Shown piece by piece: positions 7,867-17,088 of a DNA stretch of 64,000 nt. Source of the stretch: Gracilimonas sp965227785. GTDB lineage: Bacteria; Bacteroidota; Rhodothermia; Balneolales; Balneolaceae. The stretch spans positions 3,100,001 through 3,164,000 of the forward strand of contig NZ_OZ245785.1 of assembly GCF_965227785.1 (NCBI RefSeq). Reading direction: 5' to 3'. Under the pieces are notes generated by a model. That model did no database searches. It was not told where the DNA came from and was given only the letters and a program-made list of their open reading frames with translations. How positions within the stretch are numbered: position 1 is the first letter of the stretch; every line of letters starts with the position of its first letter. Made by a program: the position numbers and the translations under genes.

Positions 7867-9212
7867 TCAGCAACAGGGCATTTATCCAGTGAGGTTTTAT
7901 AAGCCTTCTCAAGTATATCCAACCCTTCGTCGATCTGGTCTTGTGTGATAGTAAGTGGCGGACGGAAACGTACGGTATTGGGTCCACAGGAAAGGATCAT
8001 CAAGCCGTTGTTTACACACTCTTTGATTACCGCATCCCGTGAGTGACCATCCGGCAGGTCGATGGCACAGAATAGCCCTTTTCCGCGTGGGTTGGTAAAA
8101 TGTTCATGCTGATCAGCAAAGGCCTCCAGACGTGTTTGCAGGTAATTGCCGACTTTAGCAGCATTATCAACGAGGTTCTCTTCCTCTATTACATCCAGAA
8201 TACGGCCGAAGCGCACCATATCTACCAGGTTTCCTCCCCAGGTAGAATTAATCCGGGATGAAACATGAAAGCAGTTGGTCTCAACTTCATCCACTCGTTT
8301 TCCGGCAAGGATGCCACAAACCTGTGCTTTCTTCCCAAAAGCGAGGATATCAGGTTTAACATAATGTTCATGAGCCCAGAATTTCCCGGTCATACCAACT
8401 CCAGTTTGAACTTCATCATAGATCAGCAGGGCTTCATGTTTATCAGCTAAATCTCTGAGAGCTTGATGGAATTCCTGTCGGAAATGGCGGTCACCACCTT
8501 CTCCCTGAATGGGTTCAATCAGTATGCAGGCGATGTCATCCTTATACTGCTCAAAATGGCGTTCGGCCTGGGCGATGGCCAAGTTTTCCTGAGCCGCTGT
8601 GTGCTGTATATTTTCTTTGGTAGCAGGATAAGTCATAGCCGGACTGATAACCCGTGGCCATTCGAATTTAGGGAAGTATTTTACTTTGTTGGGAACTGTA
8701 TTGGTTACCGAAAGGGTATAGCCGGAGCGGCCGTGAAATGCTTTTTCAAAGTGAAGTACTTTATGTCCTTTTTCTTCGCGGTATCCCTTCTCAAAATTCT
8801 TTTGCACTTTCCAATCGAATGCTACCTTCATGGCATTTTCAACGGCTAACGCTCCACCGGATATGAAAAAAGAGTACGGCATATAATCGGGAATTCCGAC
8901 TCGGTCAAAGGATTCCATAAACTCGGCCATATCCTTTGTGTAGATGTCGGAATTGGATGGTTTATTGATGGCAACACGACCTAATTTTGCAAGAAAATCA
9001 TCATCCTGAGCCAGTTTGGGGTGATTCATCCCTAAAGGATTGGAAGCAAAGAATGTAAAGAAATCGAGATAGCGTTTACCTGATTTGGAGTCGTACAGAT
9101 AAGGCCCTTCGCTTTCCTCAAGGTCGAGCACCATTTCGTAACCATCGGTAAGCATATGTTTACTTAACACAGATCGAACCTGATCAGGGGTAATTGTCAT
9201 ACTATCTCGCAT
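7863..9212 (-). CDS. lat: L-lysine 6-transaminase
   Basis: A class III PLP aminotransferase of 449 residues that transfers the epsilon-amino group of lysine to 2-oxoglutarate, giving 2-aminoadipate semialdehyde. Diagnostic features are the N-terminal HMLTDGYEMVLDLEES segment, FFISGGALAVENAMK (PLP phosphate region), HFEKAFHGRSGYTLS, LIYDEVQTGVGMTGKFW and the Schiff-base region FGKKAQVCG. These follow the lysine-specific Lat pattern rather than ornithine or acetylornithine enzymes. An AGGAG lies 7 nt before the ATG at 9212 and supports this start. No other lysine-catabolic gene is adjacent. Confidence 0.88.
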   Translation of the reverse strand: MRDSMTITPDQVRSVLSKHMLTDGYEMVLDLEESEGPYLYDSKSGKRYLDFFTFFASNPLGMNHPKLAQDDDFLAKLGRVAINKPSNSDIYTKDMAEFMESFDRVGIPDYMPYSFFISGGALAVENAMKVAFDWKVQKNFEKGYREEKGHKVLHFEKAFHGRSGYTLSVTNTVPNKVKYFPKFEWPRVISPAMTYPATKENIQHTAAQENLAIAQAERHFEQYKDDIACILIEPIQGEGGDRHFRQEFHQALRDLADKHEALLIYDEVQTGVGMTGKFWAHEHYVKPDILAFGKKAQVCGILAGKRVDEVETNCFHVSSRINSTWGGNLVDMVRFGRILDVIEEENLVDNAAKVGNYLQTRLEAFADQHEHFTNPRGKGLFCAIDLPDGHSRDAVIKECVNNGLMILSCGPNTVRFRPPLTITQDQIDEGLDILEKAYKTSLDKCPVAD

Positions 9213-9344
9213 TGTTAGCTCCTGCTGTAAATTTCACGTTTCTTGGAAGCTACCAAATAGGAATTCACCTCTCAATAGCGTTTAAATTCACTAAAGTTGA
9301 AATGAGCTTTTTTTTCGCTACGATCGGTGCGAGAGAGAGCAATA

Positions 9345-10439
9345 TTATGGACACCAGCCAATTGGTACATTCACAGTTTCTGAAAGTGAATCATATTCCA
9401 CCAAAATCTCAATTTCAGTTTGAGGGTTATTCTTAAAGCTCCCTTCTGTTCCAAGCCCAGCTTCACCGCTTAATACTGAGTAAGAGGCTGTGTGAGCGAG
9501 GGAATATTCTACTCCATTTGTGAGAATGACAATTGGGTTAAGCCTTCTGAAGTACAACCCGGGAGTAGACTGGCTGGGAATGCATTCAAGAACTACTTCC
9601 AAGGATTCCGGCTCAGAGTTTTCCATGGAACTGAAGAAAGCTACTAAAGGCAGATGTATGCGCTGAAGCCAGTCAGATGGAATATGTGCTCCACCTGGAA
9701 CTTCATAATAAAAATTGTTTTGGCCGGGAATAACTCCACGTTGATCAAGTTCTCTATACAGAGGAACGTAGTAATTCCATTCATTGGTGCCTATGTCGAA
9801 CCAGAATTTCTGTCCTGAATCATAAGATCCTTCAACCTCGGAAAAGATGCTGTAATCAGCTACCCACAGGGAACCGGATAGCCCGGCTGAATATTTTATT
9901 TTCTCAGGGAATTTGAGCCCCATCCAGGTTGATATTAGTCCCCCTAATGAGGCTCCTAAAATGGCAACTTCGGTGGTGTCGATAGAATAATTTTCGTCCA
10001 TATAAGGAATCACATAATCAAAAATGTCTTGTGCATATTCAGAGGCATTAGGAGTATACGGCCCCCAGTTAGTGGTAATCCAACGGTCTTCGTAAGGGAT
10101 ATACCAATTCATTCGCTGTCCCTGATTATAAATAGCCGCAGCAATAACAGGCCTGATTTTTTGATCTGAAATTACCCCCTGCAGTACCCGATCCATATTC
10201 CATGAGCCCTCACCAAACATGTCTTCCCCATCATTCAGTAATAGTAACGGGTAAGCAGTATCCGGATCGTAATGTTCAGGAATAAAAACTTCGATTATCA
10301 TTCCATTGTCGAGTCGAAATTTCTTATCCCCTGATGGACCCGGTTGTTCGTTTCTATCAGTTGAAGCTGGTGTTGAACACCCCAATGAGATGCCGGAAAA
10401 ACAAAGGGCAATTATTAAGCATATGTGTCTGATCAACAT
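9345..10439 (-). CDS. Alpha/beta-hydrolase esterase-like lipoprotein
   Basis: A 364-residue lipoprotein: leader MLIRHICLIIALCFSGISLG with Cys21 as the lipobox cysteine. The body is an enterochelin-esterase-D-type alpha/beta hydrolase (YPLLLLNDGEDMFGEGSW, then the nucleophile elbow GASLGG near residue 165 and a His in GGAHIPSDW). About 85 residues follow the His segment and form an extra C-terminal region of unknown role. Members of this family cleave acyl or siderophore esters, but the substrate is not predictable here. It is divergent from the propeller-kinase operon. Confidence 0.8.
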   Translation of the reverse strand: MLIRHICLIIALCFSGISLGCSTPASTDRNEQPGPSGDKKFRLDNGMIIEVFIPEHYDPDTAYPLLLLNDGEDMFGEGSWNMDRVLQGVISDQKIRPVIAAAIYNQGQRMNWYIPYEDRWITTNWGPYTPNASEYAQDIFDYVIPYMDENYSIDTTEVAILGASLGGLISTWMGLKFPEKIKYSAGLSGSLWVADYSIFSEVEGSYDSGQKFWFDIGTNEWNYYVPLYRELDQRGVIPGQNNFYYEVPGGAHIPSDWLQRIHLPLVAFFSSMENSEPESLEVVLECIPSQSTPGLYFRRLNPIVILTNGVEYSLAHTASYSVLSGEAGLGTEGSFKNNPQTEIEILVEYDSLSETVNVPIGWCP

Positions 10440-10709
10440 GGTTGAATCTATTGTGGAATGATGAAGTTAAAGGTGTTCGGTGTACATGTTAATGAACACC
10501 GGGTAGCTTAGCTCATAGTTAGAAATGGAGTGACATTTTTTATGGATGAAAAAGGATTCATAAAGAAGAAATGTCGCATCACAGAAAGAGTAACGATTAT
10601 ACTTACCAAGCCGATAACTTCATCTAACTAAGGTGAACGTTCGTCCTGAAAAATCATAAAGTATAGCCGGGTACAATTAATTTGCCGAAAATTTTACAGA
10701 CCAGTTACG

Positions 10710-11993
10710 ATGACTCAATTACTAAAGCTCTTTACGCTCATTACCTTTTTACTTTTATCGGTGAATTTATCGGCTCAATCCTATGTAGAAATCTACAATG
10801 AAGGACAGGAAGCACTAAAGAAGGGGGATGTACAAACATTCAGAGAAAGTATGGAACGGGCCAACAAGCTTCGCCCAAATCATCCGGTTATCATGTACAA
10901 CCTGGCCAAAGGACACATGTTGAATAATGAGAACCGGCAAGCTTTTCAAGCCCTCGCAGTGTTGATTCATTTCTATGCTTCTCCGGCAATATTAGATACG
11001 TTAGAGTTCAGTGTTCTAAAAAAATTACCGGAATGGGAACAGTTGACAAAAGCCGTATCGGAAAAACAAAGAACCACTACCACCAGTGAGGTAGTTTTTG
11101 AATTTGATAAGCCGGGCTTTCATCCGGAAGGAATAACCTATGATGGGGAAACCGGAGATTTTTACCTGACAGACATAAGAGAAGGATGGATTTATAAGTT
11201 CAATCCAAATAGGCAAGAACTTGAACTGTTAGTTGATTTGAAAGAATCGGGGTTTTGGTCGGCATTGGGAGTTGCCATCGACCCTGTTGATTCTGATGTA
11301 CTCTGGGTTACAACTTCTGTAATGCCCCAATTTTCTGACTACCATGAGGAGATAGACGGGAAATCTGCAGTATTGAAAATCAGTAAAAAAAACGGTCGAA
11401 TTATAAACAGTTATGAACCGGGGAGTGAACGAATTTTAGGAGACCTGACTATTACAAAAGATGGGAGTGTTTATATAACCGATAGCCGAAACCCTGTGGT
11501 GTTTACCATAGATAGTAATGATGTACTGAAAGTAGCGTTTCAACATGAAGAATGGTGGAATCTGCAGGGGTTGGCCTTTTCCGATGACGAGAAATATTTA
11601 TACCTGTCGGATTACATCACCGGCGTGTACAGCATTGAAATAAGTTCAGGCACAATTCAGCCAATAATGGAAGAAAATGAATGGCTGAGGGGAGGAGATG
11701 GCATTTACTTGAAAGGCGGGATTCTGACTGTTCTTCAAAATGGAACTACCCCTAAAAGAGTGGCTCAGATTCAGTTGGATGACAAGGGAAAGGCAATAGC
11801 TGAGACACTGGCTTTCCCGGATCAAGCCCGGGAAGATATCAATGAACCAACGCTGGGTACTTGGGTAAATAATGATTTGTACTATATTGGGAACAGCCCC
11901 TGGGGGTACTACGGTGAAGACAGAAGTCCTGTATTGGATAAATGGCCGAAACTCAAAATATTCAAACTAAAAACACATCCGGCAAGCCCATGA
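10710..11993 (+). CDS. Secreted TPR plus beta-propeller (SMP-30/NHL-like) protein
   Basis: A 427-residue exported protein: signal peptide MTQLLKLFTLITFLLLSVNLSAQ, then a TPR-like part (residues 25-105: EGQEALKKGDVQTFRESMERANKL), then a propeller from about 125 on with repeated GITYDGETGDFYLTD, LGDLTITKDGSVYITDSR and LAFSDDEKYLYLSDY blades, as in SMP-30/gluconolactonase-like folds. No enzyme activity can be assigned. The stop codon overlaps the start of the sensor kinase in an ATGA, so the protein is made with the two-component pair and may be its periplasmic sensory accessory. Confidence 0.82.
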   Translation: MTQLLKLFTLITFLLLSVNLSAQSYVEIYNEGQEALKKGDVQTFRESMERANKLRPNHPVIMYNLAKGHMLNNENRQAFQALAVLIHFYASPAILDTLEFSVLKKLPEWEQLTKAVSEKQRTTTTSEVVFEFDKPGFHPEGITYDGETGDFYLTDIREGWIYKFNPNRQELELLVDLKESGFWSALGVAIDPVDSDVLWVTTSVMPQFSDYHEEIDGKSAVLKISKKNGRIINSYEPGSERILGDLTITKDGSVYITDSRNPVVFTIDSNDVLKVAFQHEEWWNLQGLAFSDDEKYLYLSDYITGVYSIEISSGTIQPIMEENEWLRGGDGIYLKGGILTVLQNGTTPKRVAQIQLDDKGKAIAETLAFPDQAREDINEPTLGTWVNNDLYYIGNSPWGYYGEDRSPVLDKWPKLKIFKLKTHPASP

Positions 11994-13021
11994 GGTTTAA
12001 CACCCTGAAAAACAGATTAATCATTTCCTTTGTGCTGGCAATGCCCTCTTACACCCTTTTGTATTTGATCAGGGGCTATGATTTTGGGGACATGACCTTG
12101 TATTCACATGTGGAGTATTCCATAGCTGTTTTTATGATTCTGGTTGCGTTGTTTGAAGTCCACACCCTGAAAAGCCGGTGGCTGGAAAGATGGGTGCCCT
12201 GGCAACAAAAGATTCCTCAGCGATTATGGTCTGAAATTACATTGACCGCTATTTTGACTCCTGCAATCGTAACCCCGGTTATGGTGCTGTTGTATCAAAC
12301 CCTGTGGGATATGAGCGTTTGGTTTCCCGGGATGATTGAATACAACCTCTTTGCTTTGAGTTTTTCACTTTCTATCGGTGCCTTTGTAAATGCGGATGTG
12401 ATTATAAAGGAGTGGAAGAAATCGTTGCTGGAAAATGAGATTCTTGAAAAGGAAAATGCCAAAGCGCGGTTAAGCGTGCTTCAGGCACAAATAAGTCCTC
12501 ACTTTTTATTCAATAACTTCAACGTACTGAACGCCTTAATTGACGAAGATCCGAAATTGGCCCAAAAATACCTGGATGCCCTCAGCGATATTTACCGGTA
12601 TGTACTAAATCAAAAAAATGAAGAGCTGGTTTTGTTGCGGGATGAAATTGAGTTCATACAAAAATACCTGTTCCTGCTTCGAATCCGGTTCAATGAAAAG
12701 TTAACCTGCACAATATCTGTAAATGGACACGGAGACTACAGAGTACCATCGGCCACACTGCAAATTTTGGTTGAAAATGCGGTGAAACACAATGAGATTT
12801 CTTCCCGTCACCCATTAGAGATTTCAATCAAAGTAAAAGATGACGAACAGCTTGAGGTCCGAAATAACCTTCAACCCAAAAAGAGTTCGGTAAAAAGCAC
12901 CGAAGTAGGATTGAAAAATATTTCGGATAGGTATAAATACTTTACGAACAAACCGGTGCACATTGAGAAGAATGAAAATGAGTTTGTAGTTCAGATACCC
13001 ATACTAAAAATGAATGCATGA
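11990..13021 (+). CDS. LytS/YehU-type sensor histidine kinase
   Basis: A 343-residue membrane kinase. Four hydrophobic segments lie in the first ~130 residues, with no large periplasmic domain. A short coiled linker (ENEILEKENAKARLS) leads to the His_kinase motif LQAQISPHFLFNNFN with the phospho-acceptor His at about residue 170, followed by an ATPase part with LVENAVKHNE. I chose the ATG at 11990 because it overlaps the upstream stop as ATGA; an upstream ATG at 11942 would add 16 residues inside the previous gene. Its stop overlaps the regulator start in another ATGA. It is expected to phosphorylate the adjacent LytTR regulator. Confidence 0.9.
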   Translation: MRFNTLKNRLIISFVLAMPSYTLLYLIRGYDFGDMTLYSHVEYSIAVFMILVALFEVHTLKSRWLERWVPWQQKIPQRLWSEITLTAILTPAIVTPVMVLLYQTLWDMSVWFPGMIEYNLFALSFSLSIGAFVNADVIIKEWKKSLLENEILEKENAKARLSVLQAQISPHFLFNNFNVLNALIDEDPKLAQKYLDALSDIYRYVLNQKNEELVLLRDEIEFIQKYLFLLRIRFNEKLTCTISVNGHGDYRVPSATLQILVENAVKHNEISSRHPLEISIKVKDDEQLEVRNNLQPKKSSVKSTEVGLKNISDRYKYFTNKPVHIEKNENEFVVQIPILKMNA

Positions 13022-13770
13022 TGAAGATTCTTATTTGTGAGGATGAAGCTCCTGCCAGCAAGCAGATTTCAAAACATATAAAGGCAGTTCACGAAGATGC
13101 AGAGATCGTCGCTGCAGTAGAAACCGGGGAAGAAGCCTTATCCGCAATCAGAAAGCACGAGCTGGATTTAATTTTTATGGATGTTGAGCTGGCAGACGGC
13201 CCCTGCTTCGAGACGCTGGATAAAATCGAGATTAATACCCCCATCATTTTTACTACGGCCTACGATGAATATGCACTTAAAGCATTTAAGCTAAACAGTA
13301 TTGAATACCTGGTAAAGCCTATTTCGCGAGATGATGTAGCCAAGGGATTTGAAAAATATAAGCGGGTTAAAAAGACATTTGAGGAAGGGCCGGCTTTTAC
13401 ATTCACCAAAGAAATACTCAACGAAAATAATTACAAAGACCGGTTCCTGGTGAAGCTGGGAAGAAAGCTGTTTCCACTACAGGTCAACGAGATCGCCTAT
13501 TTTATGGCGAGTGATAAGTTGGTTTGGCTGGTTACGAATGAGAAGAAAAAATATATCATCAATTTTACCCTTACCGAGCTTGAAGAGATGCTGAATCCTA
13601 AACTATTTTTCAGGCTGAACCGGCAGTTTATAGCACATATCAACTCAGTGAAAGACCTGGAGCCTTACTTCAAAGGACAAGTTACGGTAAACCTTAGGCC
13701 TCCGGTAGAAGATGAAATCATCATCAGCCGAAACAAAACACCCGAGCTAAAAGAGTGGCTTGGGGTGTAG
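13018..13770 (+). CDS. LytTR-family response regulator
   Basis: A 250-residue regulator. The receiver domain (1-120) has the acidic pocket ICEDE, phospho-acceptor D55 in IFMDVELADG, TTAYDEYALKAF and the conserved Lys in LVKPIS. The C-terminal LytTR DNA-binding domain (about 145-248) shows FLVKLGRKLFPL, NRQFIAHINSV and a terminal basic ISRNKTPELKEWL. LytTR proteins bind pairs of ~9-bp direct repeats two helical turns apart; such a repeat lies 61 nt downstream of this gene, before the TonB-dependent receptor. It overlaps the kinase by 4 nt (ATGA). Confidence 0.93.
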   Translation: MMKILICEDEAPASKQISKHIKAVHEDAEIVAAVETGEEALSAIRKHELDLIFMDVELADGPCFETLDKIEINTPIIFTTAYDEYALKAFKLNSIEYLVKPISRDDVAKGFEKYKRVKKTFEEGPAFTFTKEILNENNYKDRFLVKLGRKLFPLQVNEIAYFMASDKLVWLVTNEKKKYIINFTLTELEEMLNPKLFFRLNRQFIAHINSVKDLEPYFKGQVTVNLRPPVEDEIIISRNKTPELKEWLGV

Positions 13771-13830
13771 CTATCAATATAGAGCTGAGAAAGTCACTTG
13801 CCTTTCTTTTTCGTTTATATATTATGCTTT

Positions 13831-13860
13831 TACACTTGTTGTGAGATTACTCATACTTGT
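13831..13860 (+). promoter_or_regulatory. Candidate LytTR operator (9-12-9 direct repeat)
   Basis: TACACTTGT (13831-13839) and CATACTTGT (13852-13860) match at 7 of 9 positions and are separated by exactly 12 bp, so their centres are 21 bp or two helical turns apart. That layout is the known binding architecture of LytTR regulators such as AgrA. It lies between the LytTR gene and the TonB-dependent receptor, 98 bp before the receptor start. Inference only; the repeat was found by eye. Confidence 0.45.
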
Positions 13861-13958
13861 AAGAGTGTGTTTTTTACATTTCCTTAACAATTGCTGGCAT
13901 AAACTTTGAAATTATTACAGTATATATAAGGCCGGTATTCAAAGAGGCAGTTAGTATT

Positions 13959-16208
13959 ATGAAATGTACCATTGGTTTCCTACTCATCATTTTCTTCCAA
14001 TTGTTTTACTCACCATTTCTATTCGCTCAATCAGGGTCCATACTGCGGCTTATTGTACAGGAAGAGAGTGGACAGCCTGTTGTAAGTGCAAACGTGTTGT
14101 TATTTGAAGATGAGAAAGAAGAGTACACGGACTATGGTGTTACCAGTCGTGATGGTTTTGTAGAATTTCGGGGTCTTGACGCGGGACGTTACCGAATCGA
14201 AATTTCCTTTGTAGGGTTTAAAACCTTTGTGGAGTACTTTGAGGTTGAAGAAGGGGAGACTACCATTCATCGTATTTCAATGGAGGAAAGCATTGGTGAG
14301 TTGCAGGAACTTGAAGTAGTCGAAAAGGGAGCGAAGACCGGGATGGCCGGTATAACCCGCATTCGGGCAGAAGATATTTCCAGGATTCCATCAGCGAGCC
14401 TCGAAGGTGATTTGATGGCATATATCGAAACCATGCCCGGAGTGGTGAGTACCGGAGATCAGGGTGGAGATTTGTACATCCGGGGCGGGACACCCTCACA
14501 AAATCTGGTGTTAGTTGATAACATCCCGCTCGTAAAACCCTTCCACATTTCTAACTTATTTTCTGCATTCCCCGAAAAAGCCGTAAATAATGTTTCAGTG
14601 ATGGCCGGTGGTTTTGACAACAGCTACATGAACAGCACCTCAGCCGTTATTGATGTGAACCTGAAAACCGGGAACCTTCAAAAATTCTCTGGCAGTGCTT
14701 CATTAAGCCCGTATTTGTCTACCGTGTTTATTGAAACTCCGGTGCAAAAAGGAGTGTCTTCGTTATTTGTAAGTGGCCGGGCTTCGACTATAAATCAATT
14801 TTCCGGATTCTTGGGCTCCGATGAAAAGGACATGCAGTTCTATGATATCATTTCCAGATATACGCTTCAGGGTAAAAAGTTTAATTGCAGTTTAAGTGCC
14901 ATATATACCGAAGATGAGGGGCGGATTAACACCAGCCGAAATACAAGGTTGGGGTGGACGAATACAGGAGCCGGTATTCGCTGTTTTGGCTTTGATGAAA
15001 TGTTTGACCACCCTTTTGAAGTCTCTCTGGGATATTCGGGTTTTTCAAATACAGAGGGTTCCGGCTCGGGAATTGAACGAAATTCAAGAGTTGATCAAGG
15101 GTACCTGCGGGTCGACATGCAAGAGGAGGTAGCAAACCTGACTTTTGATTATGGAGTGAATGTCTGGTATCAAAGCTTTAGCGGGCAGGCAAACGAACTG
15201 TTTACTTCCTTTGATGAGGGAATTGAAGGCATTTCAGCAATCATACAGCTTTACCTGAAAACCAAATGGCAGGTTACGCCTCGGCTGATTTTAGAGCCCG
15301 GTGCCGGCACTCAGATAACGCTGAATTATTCATCCGGGCTGGAGCCCCGCTTGAGGGTCCAATACAATCCGTTCAATAATAACCGAACAGAGTTTAGTAT
15401 AGCAACGGGTTTATACTCTCAAACATTGGAAGGTATCACAGATCTCCGGGATGCGGGCTCTACCTTCACCTTGTATTCACCCACAGGATATAATGACCCT
15501 CTGCAAAAGGCATTTCACAGTATTTTTTCATGGAGAAATCGTTTTGGACGAAACTGGACAACCAACATGGAAGTGTACTACAAAAAACACACCAACATAC
15601 CGGTTCCGCGCTGGTCACAAACAGTAGGCCTGGAAACGGAAACGGTTCGGGCCGAGGGAAATACCTACGGGGCAGATTTCAGGCTGGAGTATAGCAATGG
15701 TCCCATATTCTGGTATGTTGGATACGGATTTGGGGAGGTGGAGTACACAGCTCAGGGTGCCGATTTGGGAAGTTGGCTGGGAGAGGAATTACAGAGTTAT
15801 AATCCGGGCCATGATCAGCGCCATAAAGTTAATACACTGATTAATTATACGTTCAAAGGCTTTGACTTAAGCTTTAATTGGGAATTTGGAAGCGGGTTTC
15901 CCTACACACAAATTTATGCTACAGACCTGCTGCTTGATGTACCCTATGATGATCCTACCAAAACACCCGGTTTAGGTGCAGCCTATTACGATAAACCCTA
16001 TGGAAAACGACTTCCCGTTTATCATCGCCTGGACGTTTCATTAAAAAGGTACTTTGATCTTTCCCCATCGGTTAGGCTGGGTAGCGAAATAGGGGCAATT
16101 AATGCCTACAATCAGGACAATATTTTTTATGTGGATATAGTGGAATATGAAGTGGTAAACCAAACCGGGGTGCTGCCTTATTTATCCCTGAGCGTAAACT
16201 TTAATTGA
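13959..16208 (+). CDS. TonB-dependent receptor with carboxypeptidase-like N-domain
   Basis: A 749-residue outer-membrane receptor. It has a signal peptide (to about residue 24), a CarboxypepD_reg-like beta-sandwich (about 27-105, SGQPVVSANVLLFED ... GLDAGRYRIEISFVGF), a plug domain (about 130-230: LMAYIETMPGVVSTGDQGG, LYIRGGTPSQNLVLVDNIPL) and a beta-barrel ending in LSLSVNFN with a C-terminal aromatic/Asn. It is smaller than SusC proteins and has no SusD partner; two paralogous lipoproteins follow instead. The substrate is unknown. Control by the adjacent LytTR pair is inferred from a repeat upstream. Confidence 0.9.
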   Translation: MKCTIGFLLIIFFQLFYSPFLFAQSGSILRLIVQEESGQPVVSANVLLFEDEKEEYTDYGVTSRDGFVEFRGLDAGRYRIEISFVGFKTFVEYFEVEEGETTIHRISMEESIGELQELEVVEKGAKTGMAGITRIRAEDISRIPSASLEGDLMAYIETMPGVVSTGDQGGDLYIRGGTPSQNLVLVDNIPLVKPFHISNLFSAFPEKAVNNVSVMAGGFDNSYMNSTSAVIDVNLKTGNLQKFSGSASLSPYLSTVFIETPVQKGVSSLFVSGRASTINQFSGFLGSDEKDMQFYDIISRYTLQGKKFNCSLSAIYTEDEGRINTSRNTRLGWTNTGAGIRCFGFDEMFDHPFEVSLGYSGFSNTEGSGSGIERNSRVDQGYLRVDMQEEVANLTFDYGVNVWYQSFSGQANELFTSFDEGIEGISAIIQLYLKTKWQVTPRLILEPGAGTQITLNYSSGLEPRLRVQYNPFNNNRTEFSIATGLYSQTLEGITDLRDAGSTFTLYSPTGYNDPLQKAFHSIFSWRNRFGRNWTTNMEVYYKKHTNIPVPRWSQTVGLETETVRAEGNTYGADFRLEYSNGPIFWYVGYGFGEVEYTAQGADLGSWLGEELQSYNPGHDQRHKVNTLINYTFKGFDLSFNWEFGSGFPYTQIYATDLLLDVPYDDPTKTPGLGAAYYDKPYGKRLPVYHRLDVSLKRYFDLSPSVRLGSEIGAINAYNQDNIFYVDIVEYEVVNQTGVLPYLSLSVNFN

Positions 16209-17077
16209 TGGGTGAAAGAATGAACGCTTTTAAAAATACTTGTCTGCTGCTTTTGCTGCTAATCTCATCTCTTTCATGTGATACTTCTATAGTACCCATC
16301 ACAGGCGGAGATCAACAATACTCTATTTACGGCCCGCTTAATATTGCCGAATCTCCAAATTATATTCGTGTTCATAACAGTAAGGCTGTGCTGAATGCTG
16401 ATGCCACACTACCTCTGAATGTAACCATGGAGATTACCAACCTGAATTCCGGATTTTCTGAAATGCTGGATGACAGGCTGGTTCAATTCAGGGGTATCTA
16501 TACCCATAATTTCAGAATTGATATGCCTATAGAGTTCGATACACGCTATAGGGTTGATCTTGAGGATTTAGAGACGGGCATCACATCGAGCTTGACTTCT
16601 GTAACAACAAAACAGTCAGAAATTACCATCCTTGAAGATAGCGTGGGTTGTAATACCCCATTCAGAATTCAATTGTCCAATATAGATCTAGAGGCCGGCG
16701 AACGCCTTGATACCGAAGTTGCTGTAAAGATCGGAGATGACTGGAGGTGGACACCGAGAAGTGTTAACAGAGTATATGATGATGAAGCCAAGACCCTGAC
16801 TCTGTCCTGGACTCCAAATGAAATTTCAAGTTACATAATGGGGCCCTTAGATTTTCTCGAGTGCTGTGAATTTACCAGTAAAAAAATTCAATTCCGGTTT
16901 ACTCATATTGGTTACGTTGAAGGGAATGAAGATGCCTCATTACCGGATTCCTCAGAACTCGATTGGAGATTAGCTAACAAACAGATTGTGCTGAGTAAAT
17001 ATTCTGATGAGGCAGAAATTCGGATCAATCCTTGTATAAATGAAAGCAGTCCGGTAGCCTGTAATGTTAAATGGTAA
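16208..17077 (+). CDS. Lipoprotein of unknown family, paralogue 1
   Basis: A lipoprotein of about 289 residues: leucine-rich leader ending LLLLLISSLSC, lipid Cys near residue 24. I do not recognise the family. It is clearly paralogous to the next gene; both have D-x-S-I-x-PIT after the Cys, YSIYGPLNI, a central TNIDLEAGERLD-type segment (here SNIDLEAGERLD), FRFTHIGYVE and KQIVLSKYS. The fold is predicted mostly beta. The ATG at 16208 overlaps the receptor stop by one base; ATG 16220 is an alternative start. Position after a TonB-dependent receptor suggests a surface-exposed partner, in the place where DUF4249 lipoproteins often occur. Confidence 0.75.
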   Translation: MGERMNAFKNTCLLLLLLISSLSCDTSIVPITGGDQQYSIYGPLNIAESPNYIRVHNSKAVLNADATLPLNVTMEITNLNSGFSEMLDDRLVQFRGIYTHNFRIDMPIEFDTRYRVDLEDLETGITSSLTSVTTKQSEITILEDSVGCNTPFRIQLSNIDLEAGERLDTEVAVKIGDDWRWTPRSVNRVYDDEAKTLTLSWTPNEISSYIMGPLDFLECCEFTSKKIQFRFTHIGYVEGNEDASLPDSSELDWRLANKQIVLSKYSDEAEIRINPCINESSPVACNVKW

Positions 17078-17088
17078 GAGAGTCGATA

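Noticed and set aside
8463..8849. 128-codon open frame on + strand inside lysine aminotransferase
   Set aside because: Antisense to a clear PLP enzyme; no domain, and composition follows the real gene.
9194..9436. 80-codon open frame between lat and the esterase gene
   Set aside because: Overlaps the end of the esterase gene and the lat start; encoded sequence has no protein-like features.
10440..10709. Possible small RNA or riboswitch before the propeller operon (GGTGTTC/GAACACC inverted pair)
   Set aside because: Only 7 bp with a 15-nt loop, no known riboswitch core and no terminator.
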